64,000 nt of DNA from Symbiodinium natans (GCA_905221605.1 CAJNDS010002350.1:312501-376500), one strand, 5' to 3'. Positions 40,013 to 51,578 are shown, numbered from the stretch's first letter. Program-made: numbers and translations. The notes: generated by a model from the letters alone, not told the origin.

Positions 40013-40309
40013 AGGGCTCAGGATTGGGGCTTAGGGCTTAGGGTTCAGGGTTTAGGGTCTGGGGTTTAGGGTTTAGGATTTAGGGTCGATTTAGGGCCTA
40101 AACCTTAAGCACAAAGCCCTTAGCCCTTAAACCCTTAGCCTCTAAAGCCTCAAAACCCCGAACCCGTAAACTTTAAACACAAAACCCCGAAAGCCTTGAA
40201 CCCTTAAACGCTTACAACTTACAACCCTGAAACATCCGTCCCTCCCTGTCATCAACTTCTGACCCTCAACCCTAAACCCTAAACCCTCAACCCTAAACCC
40301 TCCTGGCGT

Positions 40310-40414
40310 CCTCAGCTTCCTGGATGATCTGCGCGATGGGTTTTGGGGCATCGCCCTTGCCCTGACCAGAAAGGCTCTCCTCGTACCTCGGGAGTTGCTT
40401 GTCGCGGTCAGAGC
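40310..40414 (-). CDS. Exon following an HMG-type region
   Basis: Minus frame SDRDKQLPRYEESLSGQGKG then DAPKPIAQIIQEAEDAR. RYEESL after a charged segment resembles the end of an HMG-box helix 3 and its linker. Confidence 0.55.
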
Positions 40415-40732
40415 TTAAAAACCTAAACCCTAGACCCTAAACCCTAAACCCTAAACCCTGAACCTTCAGAGGGTCCTAGCTGCAGCTCCCCTTAGCAAGG
40501 GGTATGGAATTTGCTCAACAGCAGAGGCATAGAGCCCTCAATAAGAAACAGACCTTGAAAACAACCAGTACTCCCGTTCAGGGTTTAGGGTTTAGGGTTT
40601 AGGGTTTAGGGTTTAGGGACCACGAACCCTAAACCATGATTTTGGAGTTAGTGACTCGAAAGGGTTAAGGAACCCCAAGCCCTAAACCCTAAACCCTAAA
40701 CCCTAAACCAACGGGCTCATGGGATGTACCGG

Positions 40733-40757
40733 GATCGCCAATCGAAACAAGTCCTTG
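40733..40757 (-). CDS. Micro-exon candidate
   Basis: DLFRLAIP on the minus strand between caag|GAC and a GTACAT donor; 24 nt. Weak by length. Confidence 0.25.
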
Positions 40758-41144
40758 GAAGCTCTTCTGACTTAGGAAGTCTACCTAGTATCCCCTAGAA
40801 ACCCTCTTAGAATCCCCACAACTCACCTTACAAACCCTACCTACTAAGTCACAAGAGCTTCCAAGGGGGCGTGGGGCTCTGCTTTCGGGCTCAGGATCTC
40901 AACCCTAAACCCTAACCCTGAAACCCTAAACCCGGTGATCGGGCTGCAAGATTGGGAGGTTCAAAGCAGGGCTCTAAACCCTACTTTGGAGTAGACCCCG
41001 GAAAAAGTATATACTTTTTCGGTATAAGTAGCTATAATAGGAACCCGGAACCCAAAAAAGTAGTCAAGTATAGTACCCCAAACCCTAAACCCTAAACCCT
41101 AAAAAGTATCAAAGTATAGTACTCCAAAGCCCAGTAAAAGCCAA

Positions 41145-41242
41145 GAGTCATCTTCCGCGCTTTCTCCACGAAGCCGCGGTAGGTGTCCGAGGCCTCCCGC
41201 GGAGGAGGATTCTCCAGGGCTTCGCTTGGCTGGGACTCCTAG
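41145..41242 (-). CDS. Exon, unrecognised
   Basis: Acceptor ctag|GAG, minus frame ESQPSEALENPPPREASDTY then RGFVEKARKMTLGF. Good coding composition. Confidence 0.5.
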
Positions 41243-41325
41243 CATCCCTAAACGCTAAACGCTAAACGCTAAACCCTAAACCCTAAACCCTAAACCCTAA
41301 ACCCAAAACCCAATCCGGTTCCGGG

Positions 41326-41383
41326 CTTTTGGGCCCGCCAAGGCTTGCAACCCTTGACGCTGAGGTCTTGAGGTGCCCTGTGC
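41326..41383 (-). CDS. Short exon
   Basis: Minus frame APQDLSVKGCKPWRAQKPG after a CAG|G acceptor. Confidence 0.35.
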
Positions 41384-42059
41384 TTTGTGTTGGGTTTAGG
41401 GTTTAGGGTTTAGGGTTTAGGGTTTAGGGTTTAGGGTTTAGGGTTTAGGGTTTAGGGTTTAGGGTTTAGGGTTTAGGGTTTAGGGTTTAGGGCTTAGAGT
41501 TTTGGGCTTAGGGTTTCGGCTTTAGCGTCCTAGAGTTTTTGAGACTTTTTAGTGCCAAAGGCCTTCTCTATGAGGCTTGCGGGGTCTTTGTTAACATTCT
41601 TGGGTTCGGGAGTCCTCAAAAGGGATGATAATAGAGGTGCAAAAAAACCCTATTAAGGACACTTCGTATAAGTGGGAACATCTCAAGACACAGGGCTTGT
41701 AACGTTTACATGCAGCGACTGAGAGTGTAGGATTCGGGAAGTTAGAGGGGGTTTAGGGTTTAGGGTTTAGGGTTTAGGGTTTAGGGTTTAGGGTTTAGCG
41801 TTTAGAATGCATGGAAGCATGCTCTGGTGCAAGCCCCCCGAACTACTTTTCCATAGGGTCGAGTCTGCAGCGCTGAAGCCCAAACCCTGCGACATTCTAA
41901 GCCCCCCCGCCCAGGCGAACTCTAACCCAACAGGCCACACCATCCTAAAACCCTGAACCCTAAACCATAACCACCCTTGACACTCAACCCTAAACCCTAG
42001 AACCCTGAACCCTGAACCCTAAAACCCTAAACCCGAAACCCTGGAACCCTGGCGCCACC

Positions 42060-42112
42060 TTGAAAGTGGCGATCTCAGCGGCGTATCGCTGCGTGTCCTC
42101 GCGCGCCTGCCT
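42060..42112 (-). CDS. HMG-box exon (end of helix 3)
   Basis: Minus frame AREDTQRYAAEIATFK ending at a GTGGCG donor. D-x-x-RY-x-x-E-x-x-x-F is the classical end of an HMG box; it follows the exon at 42488-42556. Confidence 0.65.
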
Positions 42113-42487
42113 GGGGTAGGATGCAGTGTTCTTGGATGAACCCAGTCTCGTGAAAGAGGGGGTTTAGGGTTTAGGGTTTCGGGTTTAGGGTTCAGGGTGT
42201 AGGGGGTTCAGGGTTTAGGGTTTAGGGGGGTTCCGAAGATGTAGGATTTGCTTGAAGAGGCACTATCGCACGACAACTCCGGCCCGAAATCAGCAAGATC
42301 CCCAAAAAAAGTGCAACTCCAGAAAGGCCCCAAGCCCCTACAAGGCTAAACTCTGAACTCTAACTTAGGTTTGAGCCCTTAGGGGCCCTGAAGCCTAAAC
42401 CCTAAACCCTAAACCCTAAACCCTAAACCCTAAACCCTAAACCCTAAACCCTAAACCCATCACCTTTCTAACACCAAGGCCGAGCTG

Positions 42488-42556
42488 CGTGATGTACGGT
42501 GCCTTCTGCTCCTCGGAAAGCCCGGCCCAGTCGGCCGCGACCTTCTTCATCATCGC
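42488..42556 (-). CDS. HMG-box exon (helix 2)
   Basis: Acceptor tggaag|G, minus frame AMMKKVAADWAGLSEEQKAP then YITQ. W-x-x-LS-x-E-x-K-x-PY is the HMG-box signature. Confidence 0.75.
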
Positions 42557-42805
42557 CTTCCATGGCCCCGTTTGTCTTCTTTTGTCTTCCTTCTGGGGGC
42601 TTCATGAACGTTGAGGGCTTAGGATTGGGTGTAATTAGGGTTTAGGGTTTTAGGGTTTAGGGTGCAGTGTAGGGCTTAGGGCTCAGGGATTCGGGCTTAG
42701 GGTTTCGATCCACCCAACTCCTCTCCATGCTCCAAACCGCACATCAAACCCACCACAAAGCGTCCCATCTCACCCAGGAGCCCTAAACCCTAAACCCTAA
42801 ACACT

Positions 42806-42877
42806 GCAGACGCGGCCAAGGCCCCCACCGCTAGGTCCAACTTCTTGCTGCTGTCTTCCTCTTTCGCCGCTTTGCAC
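42806..42877 (-). CDS. Short charged exon
   Basis: Acceptor gctaag|G, minus frame CKAAKEEDSSKKLDLAVGAL then AAS. It lies between the HMG start (43436-43472) and HMG helix 2 exons. Confidence 0.45.
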
Positions 42878-43435
42878 CTTAGCTGAGGGTTTAGGGTTTA
42901 GGGCTTAAGGTTGTTGCGTCGGTGATGAAGAGGGAGTGAAGAGGTGGATCCCTACATAACCCCCACAGTAACTCTCGAGTTATTCTGATCCCCCTGAACC
43001 CGAAACCCTAAACCACTTAAATTAAAAAAAGGGTAAGGAACCACATTAAGGGACCTGGTATCCCCCCTGGGACCAACAAGAAGTAAGGCGGAGTCTTCCT
43101 GCTTCCTCCACACTTAAAACCCCAATCCTTCACCCCCCTCCCGCCCTTGAAACCATAAGCCCTATGCAGAAGCCTTACACCTAAACCCTTAACCTTCAAA
43201 ACCCCAAAACCCCCAAACCAAAAAAACCCAAAACCCACAAAACCCAAACCCTAAACCTAAAACCCTGCACCTCAAACCCCAAACCCTACACCCTAAGCCC
43301 TAAACACCAAACCCCACACCCCAAACCCCAAACCCCAAACCCTACACCCTAAGCCCTAAACACCAAACCCCACACCCTAAACCCCAAACCCCAAACCCCA
43401 CAGCCTACACCCTAAGGAAACCGTGTCCCAGCTAC

Positions 43436-43472
43436 AAGACCGGCATCTTCTCGGCCGTGAACAAGCCGTAGC
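43436..43472 (-). CDS. HMG-box exon (N-terminal helix)
   Basis: Acceptor tttgcag|GC, minus frame YGLFTAEKMPVL, with a GTAGCT donor. GY-x-LF-x-AEKMP matches the start of dinoflagellate HMG boxes as I know them. Confidence 0.6.
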
Positions 43473-44002
43473 CTGCAAAAGAGCTCGCTCGACTTAAGGG
43501 CTCCAAGGCGGATTCCTTTTGGTTGAGGACATGTAGGTTTAGGGTTTAGGGTTTAGGGTTTAGGGTTTAGGGTTTAGGGTTTAGGGTTTAGGGTTTACAT
43601 TTGGAAAGAGAAGACATTCAATTGACGAAGACCAACTGGAACCAAATTGCAGGATTGGCCATTTCGACCCGAAAGCCTCAACCTCAAACCCTAAATCTTA
43701 TCCCTGCACCCCAAACCCCAACCCCCTGTGAGCCCTTTAAGGGTTGAAATGAAAATTCGACACACCCAAGAGTTGATCCAGGCAGCGTCTTACCGAGGTT
43801 TAGGGCTTAGGGTTAAGGGTGCAGGGTTTGGGGTTTAACTTGCAGGGCAGGGTCCAAGATTGAGCGTTGGAGGTTTTGGGGTTTAGGGGCTTAGGGGCTT
43901 AGGGGTTTAGGGGTTTAGGGGTTTGGGGGTTTAGGGGTGTAGGGGTTTAGGGGCTTAGGGGTTTAGGGGTTTAGGGGCTTAGGGGCTTAGGGGTTTTGGG
44001 TA

Positions 44003-44075
44003 AGAGTCTTCAGACAAGCGGAGCTTTTTCAGCAAGGCGGCTGGACTTCGGTGGAGCCGGAAGTGAAGTCCTAGG
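44003..44075 (-). CDS. Exon, unrecognised
   Basis: Minus frame GLHFRLHRSPAALLKKLRLS then EDS. A plus-strand ORF (43996-44283) covers the same DNA but runs through a family-D-like element. Confidence 0.4.
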
Positions 44076-44287
44076 ATCTAGGCTTCGAGACCCAAAAGTA
44101 AGCGAGGAATTAACAGGGTGTCCTTTTGGAGTAAAGGGGCTTGCAAGAGAACCTAAACCCCACAAAATGGGAATAAGGGCCTACTCTGCGTCCTGGGCTT
44201 TTAAGGCTTCGGGATCTCAAACGACCTCGGTTCAGGCAGGGGTTAAGATCAAGGGGTACCATTTAAGGGGTCACTGCATCTAGGGTT

Positions 44288-44334
44288 CCTGCAACCTTGC
44301 GCTCAGGATACGCTGCCAAAACGGACCGTGCACT
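44288..44334 (-). CDS. Short exon
   Basis: Minus frame VHGPFWQRILSARLQ with a GA donor possible. Confidence 0.35.
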
Positions 44335-44696
44335 TAGAGTGCTGCTCGCCGCACCTTACCCTAAACCCTAAACCCTAGTTAAGCCCTGGCCAAAACCCCG
44401 AAATCCCTAAACCCTAAGCCTAGTTCGGCAAAAGCCGGGCTCGTATCCCTAAACCCTAAACCCTAAGCCAAAGTTCGGCAGGGAACGGGAATAGTACTCC
44501 GAAACCCGAACCATAAACCCTAAACCCTATACCTTAAGACCAAAACCCTAAACCAGAATAAAGGAAAGACGGCCCTGTCTATAATGCGGAACCATTAGAT
44601 TGTGGTGGGACTCTATATACCCCAAAAATCAAAAGGTTGCCTGCTCAGCTACTTAGGGGTTAGGGTTCAGCCTTTAAGACGGGTTCGGGTTGAAGA

Positions 44697-44808
44697 CTGG
44701 GATGTTCCCCCTTATACTAACCGTCCTTAATAGGGATTATAGTGCCCCCTATTGCAATCCCTACTATATAAGGGCTGTTAGAAAAAAGGGGGGAACATCC
44801 CAGCTTGA
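44697..44808. mobile_element. Intact family-E inverted-repeat element
   Basis: gggatgttcccccttatact ... ggggggaacatcccagctt; termini are about 20-bp inverted repeats, no telomere array inside. It is the reference for the copies at 7.7, 26.6, 28.4 and 35.8 kb. Confidence 0.85.
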
Positions 44809-44939
44809 AGACCTAGGGCGGGACCGTGATCCCGAACTGCCGAAGTTCGGGATTGTACGGTTGCGGGTTTTGGGTGTAGGGTTTCGGGTTTAGGGTTTCA
44901 GGGCTTCAGTGGTCTGAGAGGCCCGAAGCCTGTTCAGGG

Positions 44940-45053
44940 TTAAGCGTTTCGGACCCAGGGTTTTAGGGCTTGGTACTCGGGTTTTTGCATCGTGTCACTC
45001 AACAGGAGGTTCCAGGCAACGGCCGCGACTCGCATTCTACTCATTTGAGAGTT
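44940..45053 (-). CDS. Possible exon
   Basis: The minus frame contains MSRMRVAAVAWNLLLSDTMQ then KPEYQALKPWVR and a TGA-proximal end. No clear acceptor. Confidence 0.3.
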   Translation of the reverse strand, partial: NSQMSRMRVAAVAWNLLLSDTMQKPEYQALKPWVRNA

Positions 45054-45317
45054 TTGGATTGAAGAAAATCACCATCCACACAACTAAGCCCAAGTCACGC
45101 AGCCCAGAAACGCCGACATTGTCGGCGTTGTCACAACTTCATGTTCAACCTATGATGGCCCTAAACCCTAAACCCTAAACCCTAAACCCTAAACCCTAAA
45201 CCTCAAACACAGCATATACACCCCTTTCTCCCGCACACATAATGCCAGAACCCTGACTATCAACCCATGCTCCCCTTAGCACCTTCATAAAAAAATGAAC
45301 AACCTCAACCCTACTAG

Positions 45318-45425
45318 GCTGCCCAGTAACCAAGGCTTAGAAAGGGTGCCCTTTTTTTGCTTAAAGGGGTTTATAAGAGAACCTAACCAACCAAAAAAGG
45401 GAATAAGGGTACTACTGGGCATCCT
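45318..45425. mobile_element. Family-C element
   Basis: aggctgcccagtaaccaagg ... agggtactactgggcatcct; diverged copy without an array. Confidence 0.7.
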
Positions 45426-45484
45426 TGCCTAGACCCTCAACCCTAAAACCTAAACCCCAAATGGCTACAGCAACAGCCCTACAC

Positions 45485-45694
45485 TTGGCCGCACTCAGGA
45501 GGGTAGCTATAAATTGAAAACTTTTAGCTGCCTTAATAAGAAACCCAATAAACCCTAAACCCTAAACCCTAAACCCTAAACCCCAAAAAGTTACAGTAAA
45601 GTACCACAAAGTAAAATAAAACCCTGAGTTTGAGCTGAGCTTCTCGGGCGACGAACGGCGCGCAGCCGCTGCTAGCTTCAAGGCGATCCTGGCC
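45485..45694 (-). CDS. Exon next to a family-F introner
   Basis: The exon proper is about 45617-45694: acceptor ctggccag|G, minus frame IALKLAAAARRSSPEKLSSN. The family-F element (45485-45615, with a CCCTAAA insert) starts at its 3' edge, as in the TIR-like gene. Confidence 0.45.
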
Positions 45695-45837
45695 AGGTTT
45701 TTAAGGGTTTAGGGTGTTGGGTTTAGGGTTTAGGGTTGAGGGTTTAGGGTTTAGGGTTTTTGGGTTTGGGGCTAGGGTTTAGGTTTTAGGGTTGAGGGTT
45801 TAGGTAGCTATTTCCAACGAAGCCCTTACGATCCTTT

Positions 45838-45885
45838 CTTGGCGAAGGCTACAACAAGGAAGGTCTTGCACTGGCTGGCTGCAAA
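45838..45885 (-). CDS. Short exon
   Basis: Minus frame QCKTFLVVAFAKK after gccag|T. Hydrophobic core between Lys residues. Confidence 0.35.
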
Positions 45886-46287
45886 AACTGAGCTTTCGAG
45901 CCGGGAGAAAGGTAAACCCTTGGGGTTGAAGCCAAAGCCCTAAATCCTAAACCCTAAGGGTTTAGGGTTTAGGGTTTAGGGTTTAAGGTTTAGGGTTTAG
46001 GGGTTTAGGGTTTAGGCCTGAATCCAAAAAGGTTATAGCGGTTATAGGCTGCCTAAAGCAGCAGCGAAGAAACAACCCGGAACCTACTTTTGCAGCTTAT
46101 TGCAATCCAACCCCTTGTAGGCTTCTGCAGTAAACTACAACCAGGGTGGTGGGTCTAGGCTGTAGGGGCCAAAACGTACGGTTTTCCGCGTTATGGAGAC
46201 CCACTCTAAGTATTGGAGTCTTTGGCAGGGGTATGCCACGAAACGGTCGGCTTGCGGCTCTTTAAGGTCTGCAGGCTTCACAGCCAT

Positions 46288-46425
46288 AGCGGTCCGGGCG
46301 CACACGGCAGGCATTCTACATACATCTCTGCCTGCGCACGTAGCGCCATCCCTGCTATATAAGAAGCACGAAGCAGCAAGAGCTGAGCCTGTTTACGCAG
46401 TTGGCGACCGCCTTCGCCTGAATTG
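46288..46425 (-). CDS. Two short exons
   Basis: AKAVANC (46403-46424, GTAAAC donor) and, after the pyrimidine-rich acceptor atatagcag|GG, MALRAQAEMYVECLPCAPGP. A plus-strand ORF (46193-46468) overlaps; the splice signals favour minus. Confidence 0.45.
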
Positions 46426-46512
46426 GGCCAGGGCATTGTTTTGGGGCTTCTTAGGGCTTAGGGTTTAGGGTTTAGGGTTGAGGGTTTAGGGTTTAGGATT
46501 TAGGGAGGGTGC

Positions 46513-46677
46513 GCATCATTGTTGTCCCTTGCTATGGGGCTCACGAAGATGCATTTACGCCTTGCCAACCTTTGGAATGTTGATTGCATGAAATAGCTAC
46601 TCGAAAACTTGAACGATTCAAGGCCCACCGGTGCTAGTTGTCTTCTCGGGTTCTCAAGGGAGCTCATGGGTTTAGGG
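46513..46677 (-). CDS. Longer exon, unrecognised
   Basis: A 55-codon open minus frame: MSSLENPRRQLAPVGLESFK, FSSSYFMQSTFQRLARRKCI, FVSPIARDNNDAHP. It enters heptamers at both ends. Confidence 0.45.
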
Positions 46678-46885
46678 TTTAGGGTTTAGGGTTTAGGGTT
46701 TAGGGTTTAGGGTTTAGGGTAGGTACCTAGGGAGCCTTACGGAAGCTTTGGGAGCCTTAGGGCCTAGTGGGGAGCATTCTGGAACCTTACGTTACCCCCT
46801 TGAACCGCCCTTGAAAAACTGATGGGATGGGGGGGTCACAGGTTGCTTCACAAACAAGAGGGCATGAGGAGAATTAGAATTCTTC

Positions 46886-47032
46886 AGAGGCGATCTGTTG
46901 ACATAAAAACCAACGTTCTGAAGTTTCGTGATTTGAAAGTTTGAAGTCGCGCGGTTTTGAACGCACGCCCTTCCTTCAAGGCTGTGCCTGGTCTAAGGAG
47001 GTAATGACGGACTTCTATCAACAAGTCACTGC
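46886..47032 (-). CDS. Longer exon, unrecognised
   Basis: Minus frame EVRHYLLRPGTALKEGRAFK then TARLQTFKSRNFRTLVFMST DRL and TGA. Basic. Confidence 0.45.
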
Positions 47033-47371
47033 GCCAAGTGTGCCATGGAAGTGAGTGCTAGCCCTAAACCCTAAACCCAAACTCTGGAGTAGGTGCACCT
47101 TAGGACCTACTAGTTGCGAGCCTCGTGAGCCAGAGATACCGCACGGGCTCAGTAGAACCCCAAAGTGTACTTTGCAGCTAAGTCTATACGGAAACCCTAG
47201 ACCGCGGCAATCTAAACCCTAGAAACCTAAGACCCCCGAAGCCTCAACAGTCTAAGACCCTACAACCCTGAAGCCCTAAACCCTGACCCGGAAATAGCCC
47301 CAGGTTTTGGGCACTGTAGGGATACGAAATTACGAAACCCTTCAACGCGGGTCTAGTAGGGTTCTGACAGG

Positions 47372-47422
47372 GGGCCTCCTTTGCTTCATCCTTCTTGTCC
47401 AGGCCGCCCACTGCCTTAGAGA
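47372..47422 (-). CDS. Short charged exon
   Basis: Acceptor tctaag|G, minus frame AVGGLDKKDEAKEAPCQ. Confidence 0.4.
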
Positions 47423-47429
47423 GCCTCGG

Positions 47430-48070
47430 GAAGGGAGGCTATGAAACCCGCACCCTAAACCCCTAACCCTGAGCCCCTTTTTGGGGTTTAGGGTTTAGGG
47501 TTTGGTGTTTAAGTCCCTAAACCATACACCCTAAAGCCCAAACCAATGCCTGGGTGCTTAAGAAACCTACGCAAAGTTTACCATCACATATTAGGTGAAG
47601 CCCTATTCTGGTAACTTACTTTGTACTCGGTACAATACAATAACTAAACCTGAATTCCAACCACTACTGGAACTTAGCCTTAGTCAGAACACAGATTCAC
47701 ACAAGGGTCCGGGTATAGATTTCGGGACTTTAAGGGTACCAGGACAGGTAAGTTGGTGTAGTGCCTCAAGAACAATGGATATGATGACTCTTGGATGTAT
47801 ATCGCCTGAACCGTCAAAAAAGTGATCCTTGGTCTACGTCCTCCTAAGGATTTGTGATCTACTACTCGAGCCGGAACCTGCTTCTGTACACTGAACAACC
47901 GGTGTAACCCCCCGAAACCCTGTGAAAGCCGCGAAGCCGCAAAAAAATCACGCCAACCTGTCCAAACCGAAATCCCTCCAGACTTGCCCTAAACCCTAAA
48001 CACCGGTTTAGGGTTTAGGGTTTAGGTTTTAGGGTTTAGGGTTTAGGGTCCAAACCCTAAGCCCTAAACC
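47430..48070. other. No convincing gene
   Basis: A pair of overlapping opposite ORFs (47595-47825 plus, 47680-47898 minus) has no family character. The rest is short heptamer runs. Confidence 0.5.
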
Positions 48071-48076
48071 CGTAAA

Positions 48077-48148
48077 CAGCAGCCCTGGCACTTGCTCTGC
48101 TGCAACCTCCACTCCTTCCAGCCAAGGGCAGCCTTCCTCACCTGCACA
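48077..48148 (-). CDS. Basic exon
   Basis: Acceptor tgtgcag|G, minus frame VRKAALGWKEWRLQQSKCQG. Aromatic/basic helix. Confidence 0.5.
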
Positions 48149-48494
48149 GACGCCAAAAGGTTCAAGGGCTTAAGGGCTGAAGGGTTTATCCTAAACCCTA
48201 AACCCTAAACCCTAAACCCTAAACCCTAAACCCTGAACCCCAAACCCTAAACCCTGAACCCCAAACCCTAAACCCTGCACTCAAAGCCCAGAAAAAAACC
48301 GGCGGCTGAAGAAGGCTTCGAGCTGATTGCAAGGTGAACGTTTTGTGGCTCAGCCCAGTCCTCCCCCCCATGAATCTTCGGGTAGTTACATGGTCCCTGA
48401 ATCTGGGCCATAGAAGGGGACCCCTTATAACCCCTCATACACCCTATGCAACCCAAGGACCCACCCACCTACTAGGAGGCCCCCGGGCCGGGGG

Positions 48495-48785
48495 GGTTGG
48501 TCCGAGTTGCCCGATTCACCCATCTATTAGGAGGCCCCCCCTAGGAGCCCCCCCTAGGCAGGCTGGCCGAATCTGAGAGGGGCCTGGCCCCGGGGCGCGA
48601 GGATAGGGAAGGGTGCTCGAGAAGATGATTACAGACCAAACAAAGCTTAAAATTAGAAAAATAGTACTAATATTATTGAACATTGTGTGATTTAGGAGTG
48701 AAAATTCGGTCAAAAATAGCCTAGGAGGGGGGTGTGGCAGGGGGTGCTTCCGGGGGTTGGTCCGAGTTGCCCGATTCACACATCA
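48495..48785. repeat. 28-bp direct repeat around an AT-richer segment
   Basis: ggttggtccgagttgcccgattca occurs at about 48495-48520 and again at about 48754-48779. The DNA between includes short direct repeats (aggcccccc, taggagcccccc) and an AT-rich stretch unlike its surroundings. It could be a small insertion; no ORF with family signal. Confidence 0.6.
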
Positions 48786-48974
48786 CAACCCTTCAGAGGA
48801 GGTAAGGGACCGCATTAAGGGACCATGCAGGTATACCCTTAGAACCAAAGCCGCCAATGGCTCCTTTACCCCCACGCCCTCGACCCTCGAACCCCCACCC
48901 AGAGGGTCAAGGCGCAAGTCAGAGCACTCAAACCGCTCTATTTTCTAAGCCCAAAACCACCCAAAACACACACT

Positions 48975-49060
48975 AAACCCTAAAGCCTAAAGCCTAAAGC
49001 CTAAAGCCTAAAGCCTAAAGCCTAAAGCCTAAAGCCTAAAGCCTAAAGCCTAAAGCCTGC
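48975..49060. repeat. Homogeneous CCTAAAG variant block
   Basis: About eleven identical CCTAAAG heptamers. Confidence 0.92.
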
Positions 49061-49109
49061 ACCCTAAACCCCAAACCCTAAACCCTAAACTCTAAACCCA
49101 GACCTCCTT

Positions 49110-49185
49110 CCGGGCCCTATTCACGAGCATGAACTTGTCGACCTCCGCACCTCGGAGGAGCTTGGGCTTCCCATGGGTTCCCCTT
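49110..49185 (-). CDS. Exon, unrecognised
   Basis: Minus frame KPKLLRGAEVDKFMLVNRAR then KEV; starts beyond a heptamer array. Confidence 0.45.
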
Positions 49186-49763
49186 CGGCCCCCTCTATGC
49201 TGGTTTAGGGTTTAGGGCTTAGGGCTTAGGGTTTAGGGTTTGGGGTTTAGGGTTTAGGGTTTAAGGCTACCCCCTAGGGTTGCCTGTGCGCCCGAAGTCA
49301 GGGACCTTCCATAGCTTTGAGGGGTTTAGGGTTTACATAGGGGTTTAGGGTTTAGGGGTTTAGGGTTTGAAGTTTAGGGGTTGCTCCCAAAAAGGAGCTG
49401 ACAGACTGCAGGCTCTGAACGAAGCATTCGTTGCAGACTTTAAGCTAGACCCAAACGCTCAACCCTGAACCCTCAACCCTTAGTTGAATCCCAAGCCGTA
49501 AAGCCCGGATCTACTCAGGGAATGAGGTCTACGAAGGCCAGCACAACCTTCCGTGAAGGGAACATACCGCGGCAAGCCAGGATACTAAACCCCAGCCCAA
49601 CCCAAACAAGTTGCACTCTCTCAGGTCCTTACTTGCTCTTAGGGTTCTCTCGGGTTTAGGGTTTAGGGTGCAGAGTACCTAGTTCCGATGTCTCTGTTGG
49701 GAGCGACTCTGGTCAGGTTGCAGGGTCACCTGTAATTCCCCTTTAAGCCTTTCAGGCAACCTG

Positions 49764-49830
49764 TTGTGGAATGTGTCGGGCGCACTTCGGGTACTGAAAT
49801 GAAGCATGCTGCATGGCCAGAGATTACACG
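49764..49830 (-). CDS. Short exon
   Basis: The minus frame contains YPKCARHIPQQ ending at a GTTGCC donor, after ttcatttcag. The overlapping 96-codon frame is an alternative. Confidence 0.3.
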
Positions 49831-49989
49831 AGGCCCAGGGGCACACTCTTATACCCCTAAACCCTAAAGCCCCAAAAGCTAAAGCCTCAAATGCTGTACC
49901 TACCCCTCCCTGAAGCCTTAAACCCTGAAACCCCGAAATCCGAAACCTCCAAAACCGCCACAGCCCCAAAGCCCTAAAACCTCAACACC

Positions 49990-50091
49990 TCCCTAAACAC
50001 CCCCCCGAAATAGACTGGAGTCTCCCCTAACCATGGTTCGGGGCCCCGAAGCCCAGAATGGTTTTGGGGCTTCGGGTGTAAGGCTCAGGCT

Positions 50092-50123
<32 letters not shown>

Positions 50124-50800
50124 GGTTTAGGGTTTAGGGTTTAGGGTTTAGGGTTTAGGGTTTAGGGTTTAGGGTTTAGGGTTTGGGGTTCCGGATTTAG
50201 GGTTGCGGCTTGAAACAAAACCAAACAAGCAAGGCGAGCTAAAGAAAGGCTGCGAACGCGAGGAACTATCCCAACCTGGAATCCTGCAAGGCTGCAAGCC
50301 CTTGGTCACGTTGAGTCCCCCCTGCAAGCTCATAAACCCACTCATACCACCCACCTGAAACCCAACAAAACAAACCCCCAAACCCTCAAAGCCCCAAACC
50401 CCTAAACCCCAAATAAGGGAACCCTAATAAAAACACACAAAAAAAACAAACCCCCAAAGCCCTAAAAAAACTAAACCCTAAGCCCCCCAAATAAGGGAAC
50501 CCTAAAAAACTAAACCCCCAAACCCCCAAACCCCCAAAACCCCAAAAAAACCCTAAAAACCCTAAGCCCCAAAAACCCCAAAGAAGGGAACCCTAAAAAC
50601 TAAACCCCGCAAACCCCCGAATCCTCAAACCCCCCCCCCCCCCCCCCCAAATTCAAATTGACACCCGAAAAGCCTGCAAAGCTGCTAATCCCATGTCCAT
50701 TGTAAATCTAGACCAAAAAACCCCAAACCCAAATGGTTAAACCCTAAACCCCAAACCCCAAACCCTAAACGGCCCTAAACCCTAAACTCCCTAAACCCTA
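49990..50800. other. No convincing gene
   Basis: Heptamer arrays, A-rich degenerate aaacccc/aaaaccc sequence and a C homopolymer (about 50631-50648). Open frames here are repeat translations. Confidence 0.6.
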
Positions 50801-50811
50801 AACCCTAACTG

Positions 50812-50905
50812 GCAAAGGGGCTGAGCTCTCGGTACTCGTCGGAAGACTTGAACTTCTCCATGTCTGCTTTGGCGGTCTCCTCTTGGTGCTTTTGAATAGG
50901 AGCTG
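50812..50905 (-). CDS. Charged helical exon, HMG-like end
   Basis: Minus frame PIQKHQEETAKADMEKFKSS then DEYRELSPFAS. Similar in character to HMG-box helix 3 plus linker, but no Trp core is present. Confidence 0.5.
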
Positions 50906-51231
50906 TCGGGGTTTAGGGTTTAGGGTTTAGGGTTTAGGGTTTAGGGTTTGGGGTTTAGGGTTTAGGGTTTCGGGTTTAGGGTTTAGTGAAGCTTGTAGGC
51001 GGGCCTTTGAGCTTCAGATACTTTAGGGCTTTATGGCTGAGGTCTTCACGGCTGTGCTTTAGGGATTGTTTCGGGTTTTGGCTCCTCGCAGTCTCAGTGT
51101 TACGAGGGCTTGGGGGCGTTTTAGGGCTTCATGTCAAGCGACTTTAGGATCTTACCTGGAAGCCCATTTCACATAATAAGTAGGGCTGGCAAGGTGGGTA
51201 GTGGGGAGTATGAGAGGGCTTCTAGGGGAAA

Positions 51232-51283
51232 CTACGTAGACTTAGTCAAAAGGGCTTCCAAGCAGGGCTTATCGACCTCAATG
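51232..51283 (-). CDS. Short exon
   Basis: After a pyrimidine-rich acceptor (catatcag|AAG) the minus frame is KLIEVDKPCLEALLTKS. Confidence 0.45.
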
Positions 51284-51578
51284 AGCTTCTGATATGGTGG
51301 GAGCACAAGGGACGCCCTGGTCCTTCTCCGTCTGCGCGGCTGCGTCATATGACACCCCTTGGGAAAATGGATCGGGTCCAGCACTTGGGTTAAAGCGGTT
51401 AAAGCCCAAAAGTCTGGGGCACTACGCGTGTGGCTGTTTGTATGTACATATACATGCACACATAAACGACACATCTAGTTCTTTCTTCTGCACTATTATA
51501 GTGTACGATACGTATTCTGGTGTATGATAACTTTACCGTTCAGGTATGTGGGTTTAGGGTCGACACCTACTGAGGCTA

